From the NCBI GenBank assembly GCA_964542645.1, contig CAZIUG010000015.1, positions 1 to 64,000 on the forward strand: DNA of 64,000 nucleotides. The letters run 5' to 3'. Position numbers and translations under genes: made by a program. The DNA is from Moanibacter sp964542645 (lineage in GTDB: Bacteria > Verrucomicrobiota > Verrucomicrobiia > Opitutales > UBA2987). The notes under the pieces were generated by a model. It saw nothing but the letters and a program-made list of their open reading frames with translations, was not told the origin of the DNA and did not search any database. Positions 27,966 through 35,986 of this stretch are shown one piece after another. Numbering within the stretch: the stretch's first letter is position 1; each line of letters opens with the position of its first letter.

Positions 27966-29018
27966 CTAACGTTCGATCTGGATTTGGATGAAGGTAATTA
28001 CAAGATAGGCAGAAAGTAGGATCATGCCAAAACCCCGATTCAGTCGATCCCCTGAAACCAGAATCCCGACCCTAAAAACTATTAGGATAAACAGCATAGC
28101 TGGGAACAGGTAATAAAAGAAAAGGGGTGGAGCGAAAAGCCCATTCCTTGTGACGGCCGCAGCAGAACCAGCAACAAATAGCACATTGAGAATATCTGCT
28201 CCAATAATATTCCCTACAGCTAACTCGCCATGGCCTCTTCGGACCGCCGTAATTGCCGTCACGAGCTCAGGAAGAGATGTCCCAAAAGCAACAATGGTAG
28301 TAGCAATAACACTGTCGGGAACATTGAATCGAATTGCACATTCTTCAGCTGCAGGTATTAATATCTGCGACGAAACAACAACCAATATTATTCCCAGAAC
28401 GAGCTTTACAAGAATACCTGCAGTGGAAAAGTTTGACCCAGTTACGTCTGATTCATTTTCGTTCTCGCTTCGAATTCTTCGAGCCCACCTTATCGAAAGA
28501 TAAAGGTAGATCACGAGTAAAATCAAAAAAACGAACCCGATCGTTTGTGGCAACCGTCCTCCATTTACAGGAATACCTCTCAGATTCGCATAGGGGATAG
28601 CCGATAACACAAGAAGAAATCCTACTCCAAGTTGGATCCATCCTTGCCGATTAACAATAGAACTCGGTAGCCGGGGAGGTGAAATCAATGTTGCGATCCC
28701 CAAAATCAATCCCGTGTCACAGATTATGGATCCGACCGCATTACCCAAAGCTAGGTCTGGTTTTCCTTGAACTGCAGCAAAAACAGATACTGCGGCTTCA
28801 GGAAATGTTGTACCTAGGCTTACAATCGTGGCGCCAATAAGAAAGGAAGGAACACCTAAGTGTCTAGACAGGATGATAACCTCTCTAACCAAAAGGTCTG
28901 CCCCTTTCATCAGGATATAGATAGACACAGCAACAATCGCCAGAAGCACGGACGTGTGTTGGTGTTCTAGAAATTTTCCAATAAACTCTTCCATAAAAAT
29001 TTGTTCAGCAAACACCAA
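27966..29018 (-). CDS. Calcium/sodium antiporter (CaCA family)
   Basis: Inner-membrane cation exchanger of about ten membrane segments, 350 residues. The two inverted alpha repeats with the ion-binding acidic residues are clear: GATIVSLGTTFPEAAVS in the first half and TIVAFGTSLPELVTAIT with NIIGADILNVL in the second. It resembles YrbG-type Ca2+/Na+ exchangers. The frame start at 29018 includes a short hydrophilic lead; internal starts such as the Met nine codons later are possible. Divergent from ileS. Confidence 0.9.
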   Translation of the reverse strand: MVFAEQIFMEEFIGKFLEHQHTSVLLAIVAVSIYILMKGADLLVREVIILSRHLGVPSFLIGATIVSLGTTFPEAAVSVFAAVQGKPDLALGNAVGSIICDTGLILGIATLISPPRLPSSIVNRQGWIQLGVGFLLVLSAIPYANLRGIPVNGGRLPQTIGFVFLILLVIYLYLSIRWARRIRSENENESDVTGSNFSTAGILVKLVLGIILVVVSSQILIPAAEECAIRFNVPDSVIATTIVAFGTSLPELVTAITAVRRGHGELAVGNIIGADILNVLFVAGSAAAVTRNGLFAPPLFFYYLFPAMLFILIVFRVGILVSGDRLNRGFGMILLSAYLVITFIQIQIER

Positions 29019-29104
29019 GAGACAATAAGCCTTTCTGTTTGCTTGACTTGATCGATGAGATAAGCATTGTCTTCCGCCTTTTACTGCTAAGCCTGGGGTA
29101 AACG

Positions 29105-31912
29105 ATGACCCAGTTGATCAGGAACTATAAAGATACCCTGAACCTCCCTGAAACCGCTTTCCCTATGAGAGCGAACTCGGTGCAACGGGAACCCGAGCGA
29201 ATCGCTTATTGGGACAAGATAGATCTCTATCAGAGAATTCAAGAAAAGAACGCAGGAGGTAAGAATTTTATTCTGCACGATGGTCCACCTTATGCCAACG
29301 GGAATATTCACCTCGGCCATGCCCTGAATAAGATATTGAAGGATATAATCCTTCGATATAAATCAATGCGAGGCTTTGCCACTCCATACGTACCTGGGTG
29401 GGACTGCCATGGTCTTCCCATCGAACAACAAGTTTTTAAAGAAGTGGGAGACCGGATTCATACCATGTCCCCCACTGAGATTAGAGGCCGGTGTCATGAT
29501 TACGCCTCAAAATATATAGAAATCCAAAAGAAACAATTCAAGCGTCTTGGAATTCTGGGGGAATGGGGAGCACCCTATTGCACTTTTGATCCCCAATTTG
29601 AAGTTGGAATCCTCCAGTGTTTCCGTCAACTCGTTGCCAAAGGCCTAGTACGAAAAGGCTTTAAGGTTGTCCATTGGGATCCGATTTTTCGAACCGCGAT
29701 AGCCGAAGCTGAGGTAGAGTACCATTCTCATCAATCAGACTCGATTTTCGTCCGGTTTCCATTATTTAAGCCCGAACGTTTCGATGCTTTGAAGAATCTG
29801 CCCGATGTTGCATTGGTTGTTTGGACTACAACACCTTGGACACTACCTGCCAACGAAGGAGTCTGCCTACACCCAAGCTTTGAATATGTCGCAGTTCGTC
29901 ACAAAGACAGGACCTCCATTGTAGGAGCCGAACGAGTTGATTCATTCATGGAAGATTGCGGAATAAAAGATGGGACGATTGTAAGTAAATTCCCATCTCA
30001 CCTACTTGATCGATCGGTGTGCCAACATCCTATTTTCAACGACCGCACTAGCTTGATCATGCTAGGCGACCATGTAACTATGGATCAAGGAACCGGTTGC
30101 GTCCACACAGCACCAGGACATGGGACTGATGATTTTGCCATCGCACAAAAATACAAGCTACCAGTCTCGGTCCCAGTAGATGCAAAAGGTTGCTTTACTG
30201 ATGACTATTCTGAGATGTCAGGAGAATTCGTATTTGATGCAAATCCCAAAATTATTCGAGATCTTAGAGAGAGGGGTCTGCTCGTTGCTGCCTCTCGGAT
30301 AACCCACGATTACCCCTTTAGTTGGAGAAGCAAAAAGCCGATCATCTTTAGGGCGACTGAACAGTGGTTCATGGAATTCGAAGAAGGCTCAATTCGCCAA
30401 CATGCATTGGATGCTATCGAATCAACAATTAATTGGATCCCGCAGTGGGGATACGAGCGGATTAGGAATATGATACGGGACAGACCCGACTGGTGTCTCT
30501 CCCGTCAGCGGTCCTGGGGCGTCCCTATCCCATCAATCCGTTCCAAGGCTTCTGGGAACTCAATACTGGAGCTGGAAGTTATCGATCGATTCATAGATGC
30601 GGTGAAGTCAAAAGGGACAGACTGCTGGTTCACCGATCCTATCGAGAGTTTCCTTCCTGAAGGATTTACTTACGAATCAACCGGCGAATCAAATGCCGGC
30701 GACTTTGAGAAGGAAACAGATGTACTTGATGTCTGGTTTGATTCTGGATCCAGCCATATTGCTGTATTAGAGAGGGACGATCGTCTTTCCTCTCCTGCTG
30801 ATCTCTATTTAGAGGGAAGCGATCAACATAGGGGTTGGTTTCAAAGTTCTCTTCTTACCTCAATCGGCGCGCGAGACCGAGCTCCCTATAAAGCTGTTCT
30901 AACCCACGGATTTATACTTGATGGCGAAGGAAATGCGATGAGTAAGTCCTTAGGAAATGTCGTCTCTCCTCTTGATATAATAAATAAGAGCGGAGGGGAT
31001 ATCTTACGCCTCTGGGTTGCCAGCGTGGACTATCGGAACGATATTCGATTATCCGAAGAAATAATATCTCACGTAGTCGAAACTTATCGGACTATAAGAA
31101 ACACTTTGAGGTTTCAGCTTGGAAATCTTTTCGATTTCGATCCTGGAAAGGACCTGCTTAATATTGAGGATCTACTTCCTCTCGATCGTTGGGCCCTTTA
31201 TCGCACATCTGACTTGGTCAAATCAGTCCAAGAATCATACGAGGAATATGAATTCCAACGCGTTTACCAACTAATTAACCGCTTCACAACAGTAACCCTT
31301 TCTGCGACCTACCATGATATTCTTAAAGACCGTCTTTATACTCTCAAACACTCGTCAAAGGAACGCCGATCAGCTCAGACTACTATCTATCACATCAATC
31401 GAATTCTGACGAGACTGATCGCACCAATTCTTATCTTCACTTCCGATGAATCACGTGCCCATTTCATAAAAAAGGAGGCCTATGCTGAAGATTCCATTCA
31501 CCTGCAAGAATTTCCCGACGTCCCAAAGGAATGGGAATCCGGTAAAATCCCGCAAATGATGGAGGAAATTATGAAAGTGCGGATTCAAATTAATGAATCT
31601 TTAGAAAGCCTTCGAAAAGAAAAGACAATCGGTCAATCTTTGGAAGCAGAAGTACAAATTCAAGGAAGTGAATCAGATAAAACTTTTCAGATACTCAAGA
31701 GGTTTGAGGATTTCCTTCCGGAAATCTTTATCGTCTCAAAAGTCTATCTCGTTGTTCAACAATCACAAAAATCTAACCTATCGATAACTGTAAAGAAATC
31801 GACAGGTAACCGCTGCCATAGATGTTGGCGGTGGGCAGAGGAGGTCTCCGAAAACCATGAAGAAGGCCCGGTTTGTGGGCGTTGTATAACTGTTTTAAAT
31901 GATAGAAGTTAA
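29105..31912 (+). CDS. ileS: Isoleucyl-tRNA synthetase
   Basis: Class I synthetase charging tRNA(Ile), 935 residues. It shows the HLGH form of the HIGH motif at 69-72, the large CP1 editing insertion (about 190-400) with WTTTPWTLPAN, the AMSKSLGN KMSKS loop near 617 and a C-terminal zinc finger CHRCWRW...CGRC, which marks the bacterial type. It is followed 8 bases later by the DksA-like gene and then lspA, a gene order I associate with Verrucomicrobiota (inference). Confidence 0.97.
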   Translation: MTQLIRNYKDTLNLPETAFPMRANSVQREPERIAYWDKIDLYQRIQEKNAGGKNFILHDGPPYANGNIHLGHALNKILKDIILRYKSMRGFATPYVPGWDCHGLPIEQQVFKEVGDRIHTMSPTEIRGRCHDYASKYIEIQKKQFKRLGILGEWGAPYCTFDPQFEVGILQCFRQLVAKGLVRKGFKVVHWDPIFRTAIAEAEVEYHSHQSDSIFVRFPLFKPERFDALKNLPDVALVVWTTTPWTLPANEGVCLHPSFEYVAVRHKDRTSIVGAERVDSFMEDCGIKDGTIVSKFPSHLLDRSVCQHPIFNDRTSLIMLGDHVTMDQGTGCVHTAPGHGTDDFAIAQKYKLPVSVPVDAKGCFTDDYSEMSGEFVFDANPKIIRDLRERGLLVAASRITHDYPFSWRSKKPIIFRATEQWFMEFEEGSIRQHALDAIESTINWIPQWGYERIRNMIRDRPDWCLSRQRSWGVPIPSIRSKASGNSILELEVIDRFIDAVKSKGTDCWFTDPIESFLPEGFTYESTGESNAGDFEKETDVLDVWFDSGSSHIAVLERDDRLSSPADLYLEGSDQHRGWFQSSLLTSIGARDRAPYKAVLTHGFILDGEGNAMSKSLGNVVSPLDIINKSGGDILRLWVASVDYRNDIRLSEEIISHVVETYRTIRNTLRFQLGNLFDFDPGKDLLNIEDLLPLDRWALYRTSDLVKSVQESYEEYEFQRVYQLINRFTTVTLSATYHDILKDRLYTLKHSSKERRSAQTTIYHINRILTRLIAPILIFTSDESRAHFIKKEAYAEDSIHLQEFPDVPKEWESGKIPQMMEEIMKVRIQINESLESLRKEKTIGQSLEAEVQIQGSESDKTFQILKRFEDFLPEIFIVSKVYLVVQQSQKSNLSITVKKSTGNRCHRCWRWAEEVSENHEEGPVCGRCITVLNDRS

Positions 31913-31920
31913 GGAATTGC

Positions 31921-33075
31921 ATGAGAACAAAAAGACAAACCGCGTTAACAAGGAAGACTTCGAAAAGGAACAATAAAAACCCTGAAAACAGTTCGGAATT
32001 ATCATCTAAAGCCCAGTCTAAACCAGATACTGCAAAAAAGACGATGCCCTCTAAAAAGACAAAAAAATCAAACGAGAATTCACTGAGCTCTCAAAGAGAA
32101 AGAACTTTAAAAAAGAATGAGTCCACAAAAACTAAATCAACTAAATCTATTGCCAAGAAGAAGAGTGTATCCACCCGAAAGCCCGCACTAAAATCGACAA
32201 TAAGGGGAAAGAGAAAAACTTCCTATAGTGCGAAAAAAAAGGATTCACCAATTAGCAGGAAATCCGATAAAGATCCAGTTTCTCAGGAAACCAATAATCT
32301 GGAAACTGAAGCCCAATCTGGAGATGGGAGGGACTCTACATTTGAGCTAAACCCAAAGACCGAATCCCCCATTGTATTTTCGCTTGAAGATGTCCAGGAA
32401 GTAATTCGTTCACAATCCCACCAAACGGAAAAGGAGACAAAGAAAAAACTTCCACGAAAAACCCAGAAAAATCTAAAACCAAAGAAAGCATCAAAGCCTA
32501 AACTCGGTAAAATAAGCGAGCCACCCAGAAAGCATCGGCAATTAGGAGCGGCATCATTGACTGATATTCTGGGATACAATCCTATTAAGAAAAACCAAAA
32601 TCCAACACCTGAACCGACGAGCATTCCGAGAAAGCATCAAACATATTACCGAAGACTCATTAAACTTAGAGACCATATAAACCAGGGACTGGACGGCTAT
32701 CAAGATACATTTAAAAGATCAGGCAAGGAGGATTCAAATGAACCATCGGCCTATAGCCATAATACCAGCGACGGCGAAACTGATGATTTCGAGCGTGATT
32801 TCACTCTCAATCTTGTTTCCAATGAGCAAGATGCCCTTATGGAGATTGAAGCGGCAATTGACCGAATCCATGATGGCTCCTACGGAATCTGCGAAGTAAC
32901 AGGAAAGGCGATAAATCGCGAACGACTGGCTGCCATTCCCTTTACCCGTTTTTCAGTTGAAGGACAGATGGAATATGAGGCCTCGAACAAGAAATCACTC
33001 AATCGACAAACCTTACTCCTCGACTCTAATACTGATTCAGTGGAGAGGTCTACGTTCGAAGAAGAAGATCAGTAG
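31921..33075 (+). CDS. DksA/TraR-like protein with long Lys/Ser-rich N-terminus and degenerate zinc finger
   Basis: A 384-residue protein in two parts. Residues 1-240 are extremely rich in Lys, Ser, Thr and Asn, probably disordered and nucleic-acid binding. The C-terminal 130 residues have the DksA/TraR layout: a helical part with acidic EQDALMEIEAAIDRIHDGSYG, then the finger GICEVTGKAINRERLAAIPF. The canonical finger has four Cys; here only C324 remains, with Thr327, Ser345 and Gly348 at the other positions, so zinc is probably not bound. It may still act on RNA polymerase. Placed between ileS and lspA. Confidence 0.75.
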   Translation: MRTKRQTALTRKTSKRNNKNPENSSELSSKAQSKPDTAKKTMPSKKTKKSNENSLSSQRERTLKKNESTKTKSTKSIAKKKSVSTRKPALKSTIRGKRKTSYSAKKKDSPISRKSDKDPVSQETNNLETEAQSGDGRDSTFELNPKTESPIVFSLEDVQEVIRSQSHQTEKETKKKLPRKTQKNLKPKKASKPKLGKISEPPRKHRQLGAASLTDILGYNPIKKNQNPTPEPTSIPRKHQTYYRRLIKLRDHINQGLDGYQDTFKRSGKEDSNEPSAYSHNTSDGETDDFERDFTLNLVSNEQDALMEIEAAIDRIHDGSYGICEVTGKAINRERLAAIPFTRFSVEGQMEYEASNKKSLNRQTLLLDSNTDSVERSTFEEEDQ

Positions 33076-33107
33076 GAAACTACCTACCAATTTTACCTGA
33101 GTAGAAG

Positions 33108-33602
33108 GTGCGAGCAAAATACTTTAAATTATATCTAATCTCCATAATCCTCCTGATCTCTGATCAACTCTCAAAATTATGGATCAGTAATCAGTCAGGT
33201 CTCAAATTTGGAAGCTATTGGCCGAACGGAGGCATTGAGGTCATTCCTCAATTCTTCTATTTAGCTTATGCAGGAAACTCAGGGGCAGCATGGGGTATCT
33301 TAAGCGGTTTTAATACGGGCTTGATTGTATTCGCCATTCTCGCGCTAGTCATCATCTTCCTATTACGAAATCAAATCGGCCTTAAAGACCCTGTGGTCCA
33401 ATGGCCACTCGGTCTGCTCTCCGGAGGGATAATGGGCAATCTATTTGATCGTATAGTGCATGGATACGTAATCGACTTTATTGATATTAGAATCTTTGGT
33501 TTCCCTTGGCCGGCTTTCAATTTAGCCGATAGTGGGATAACCATTGGCGTAATCTACTACTTGTTTCTCTCACACGGTAGAAAACCTTTGGGATTACAAT
33601 AA
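33108..33602 (+). CDS. lspA: Lipoprotein signal peptidase (SPase II)
   Basis: Aspartic membrane protease that removes signal peptides from diacylglyceryl-prolipoproteins. The 164 residues contain four membrane segments and the two catalytic Asp motifs, GNLFDRIVHGYVIDFID and FNLADSGITIG. It begins with GTG at 33108; a GAAGG sequence precedes it only closely, and no upstream ATG fits. It follows the DksA-like gene by 32 bases in what looks like an ileS-dksA-lspA transcript. Confidence 0.93.
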   Translation: MRAKYFKLYLISIILLISDQLSKLWISNQSGLKFGSYWPNGGIEVIPQFFYLAYAGNSGAAWGILSGFNTGLIVFAILALVIIFLLRNQIGLKDPVVQWPLGLLSGGIMGNLFDRIVHGYVIDFIDIRIFGFPWPAFNLADSGITIGVIYYLFLSHGRKPLGLQ

Positions 33603-33639
33603 ACAAAATAAGTTTTATTAATCCATGGAGAACTCAGTA

Positions 33640-34512
33640 TCACTCCACGTTTTGAATTTGTTCTCTGACTCGCTCCATCTCGCTTTTTGCTTCGATAATA
33701 AGCTTGCTCACGTCAAGGTTGTTCGCCTTGCCTCCTATTGTGTTTAACTCCCGATTAATCTCCTGAGTTAGGAACTCAAGCTTACGGCCCACCTGCCCTT
33801 CCGATTCAATGCCATCTTGGAATTGTTCAAGATGGCTCTGCACCCGAGTAATCTCCTCTGAAAAATCGCTTCGATCTGCAAAAAGAGCAATTTCTTTTAA
33901 GACTCGTTCGTCGTCCAGATCTAGTTCTAAACCAGCTCTCTTGAGCCTCTCATTAAGAAGAACACGGTAATGGGGAACAATGTTCACTGATTTTTTTTGA
34001 ATCTTCCAAATCAGTTGCATGATGGCCTGCGTCCGATCAGAAAGATCGTTAGCAAGTGATCTCCCCTCACCTTCACGCATTTCCATGAGCTCATTCAGGG
34101 CCTTTTCAAGTGCAGATTGTGCTATCGGCATTACCCTAGCGGGCTCCGGCAACGAACTCGCCTTACGCTCTAACGCCGCTATCTCAACGAGATCTCTTCC
34201 TGTCGGGTCGAAAGGAATTCCATGGCTTCTAGCAAATTCCGATAGTCGATTGAGAGCTCCCTCCATGTAGACATCACTCCAGTATCTCTGTTCTTCGTCC
34301 TCAAGGTGCGCCATTCGAACCGAAGCCTGGATCCGACCGCGGAAAACCCTTTTTCGGATTGGTTCTGACAACTTTCTCTCTAACGACAACCATTCCTTCG
34401 GCATTGAAAAACTAATGTCAAAATTACGTCGATTGAGAGAAACCAATTCAACAATTAACCCCAGTCCTTTTTCACATGCCTCGCCGCAGCCGTATCCGGT
34501 CATGCTCTTCAT
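33640..34512 (-). CDS. yicC: YicC-family endoribonuclease
   Basis: A 290-residue protein with the two parts of the YicC/YloC family: an N-terminal domain opening MKSMTGYGCGE and a C-terminal DUF1732 domain with the signature GRKLEFLTQEINRELNTIGGKANN. E. coli YicC and B. subtilis YloC act on RNA as ribonucleases, so an RNA-decay role is inferred. The start overlaps the end of trpB by 4 bases (ATGA type), indicating translational coupling with tryptophan synthase beta. Confidence 0.9.
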   Translation of the reverse strand: MKSMTGYGCGEACEKGLGLIVELVSLNRRNFDISFSMPKEWLSLERKLSEPIRKRVFRGRIQASVRMAHLEDEEQRYWSDVYMEGALNRLSEFARSHGIPFDPTGRDLVEIAALERKASSLPEPARVMPIAQSALEKALNELMEMREGEGRSLANDLSDRTQAIMQLIWKIQKKSVNIVPHYRVLLNERLKRAGLELDLDDERVLKEIALFADRSDFSEEITRVQSHLEQFQDGIESEGQVGRKLEFLTQEINRELNTIGGKANNLDVSKLIIEAKSEMERVREQIQNVE

Positions 34513-35723
34513 AAAAGGGATTGGGTTTGCGCAACATCTTTATCTCCTCTTCCACTCAGATTGAGAACCAGAATGTCATCGCGTTTCATTTGCGGAGCTC
34601 TCTTCATTACATACGCTACTGCATGCGTTGATTCAAGAGCGGGAATAATTCCCTCGGTCCGGGACAAAACCTTAAACGCTTCAAGCACCTCTGAATCTGT
34701 TGCATAGCTGTAATGAATTCTGCCACGGTCGTGGTAAAAGGCGTGTTCCGGCCCAATAGCTGCATAGTCCAGTCCGGCTGACACCGAATGCGTCAAGTTA
34801 ATTTGCCCGTCGGGATTCTGGAGAATATAGGTTTTGCTTCCATGAAGAACACCGACTTTTCCTCCTTCAAAACGTGCGGCATGTCTACCCGGAGCAAGTC
34901 CTTCTCCTCCTGCCTCGATTCCAACCAATCTTACCTCATCGTCTTCGAGGAAATCCCAAAAGAGCCCTATCGCATTACTACCACCTCCAATGCAAGCAAC
35001 CACCTCTGTTGGCAAACGGCCTTCTTTTTTCAGAATCTGCCGCCGTGTTTCCTGACCTATCGGACGATGAAAATCACGTACCATTTTGGGATACGGGTGA
35101 GCTCCTAGTGCAGATCCGAGAATATAGTGAGTATTTCTAACATTTGTCACCCAATCACGCATCGCCTCGTTAATTGCCTCCTTAAGAGTCTTCTCTCCAG
35201 CATCAACAGCCCTAACTTCAGCCCCACAAAGCTCCATTCGAAAGACGTTCAAGGCCTGTCTCTCCATATCCTTTGAGCCCATGAAGACAACACAGTCGAG
35301 GCCAAATTTCGCACATACAGCGGCTGTTGCTACCCCATGTTGGCCTGCACCGGTTTCAGCGATAATCCTCTGCTTCCCCATTCTTAGGGCAAGCAGTGCT
35401 TGCCCTAGGCAATTGTTTATTTTATGCGCTCCTGTATGAAGAAGATCCTCTCTCTTAAAATAGATTTTTGCTCCACCAAGAAATTCGCTTAGTTGTTTTG
35501 CCAGATAGAGTTCGGTTGGTCTCCCGGCGAATTCCTTTAGGTGCAGCTCTAATTCATCTATAAAAGAAGGGTCATTCTTTGCCTCTTCATAGGCTGCATC
35601 CAATTCGAGAAGCGCCGTAACCAATGTTTCCGGCACATACATACCACCGTAGGGCCCGAAGTGACCCGTACTATCCGGCAAACTAAACCTATCGATTCTT
35701 TTCGGCTTGGTCTTTTTACTCAT
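34509..35723 (-). CDS. trpB: Tryptophan synthase beta chain
   Basis: PLP enzyme that condenses indole with serine to give tryptophan. Key motifs: the PLP Lys in HTGAHKINNCLGQ, the loop TGAGQHGVAT, and the phosphate-binding GGGSNAIG. The 404 residues are full length. The partner trpA and the other trp genes are not adjacent; yicC follows instead. Upstream a Trp-rich open frame ends inside the trpB start (ATGAGTAA overlap), which is described separately and could be a leader or a broken gene. Confidence 0.95.
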   Translation of the reverse strand: MSKKTKPKRIDRFSLPDSTGHFGPYGGMYVPETLVTALLELDAAYEEAKNDPSFIDELELHLKEFAGRPTELYLAKQLSEFLGGAKIYFKREDLLHTGAHKINNCLGQALLALRMGKQRIIAETGAGQHGVATAAVCAKFGLDCVVFMGSKDMERQALNVFRMELCGAEVRAVDAGEKTLKEAINEAMRDWVTNVRNTHYILGSALGAHPYPKMVRDFHRPIGQETRRQILKKEGRLPTEVVACIGGGSNAIGLFWDFLEDDEVRLVGIEAGGEGLAPGRHAARFEGGKVGVLHGSKTYILQNPDGQINLTHSVSAGLDYAAIGPEHAFYHDRGRIHYSYATDSEVLEAFKVLSRTEGIIPALESTHAVAYVMKRAPQMKRDDILVLNLSGRGDKDVAQTQSLL

Positions 35724-35965
35724 CCTTTAAACGGTTAAGTCTCCTTTTCCAGTTGCGAAGTAGAGGTAGCAACCGCAATGGATTTAATGGGATTTTTGTC
35801 AGTCCCTTAAAGAGATAGAAACTGGATGGCAAAAGTAATTCTGGAAAAACATATGCACCCCATCGAAGTTCCGTGTCCCAGAAAAACCAGCTCCATTGAT
35901 TATTGACCAGAATCAGACTAGAGGAAGACAGACTCTAAGAAGAATCTCATACACGTAAATGTCAT
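35716..35965 (-). pseudogene. Possible frameshifted small gene or Trp-rich leader between acnA and trpB
   Basis: On the minus strand an ATG (35963-35965), preceded by AGAAG and 22 bases after the acnA stop, opens a 15-codon frame (MTFTCMRFFLESVFL) ending at TAG 35918-35920. In the overlapping next frame a stop-free run of 72 codons (35934 down to 35719) ends in TAA at 35716-35718, sharing ATGAGTAA with the trpB start. That run reads like protein: a Trp-rich segment NNQWSWFFWDTELRWG, a hydrophobic FPELLLPSSFYLF and a basic end RNWKRRLNRLKDE. It has no ATG, GTG or TTG near its beginning, so either a single-base shift joins the two frames or it is not translated. Confidence 0.35.
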
Positions 35966-35986
35966 CTTCTAGGTTAACGCCTTCAT

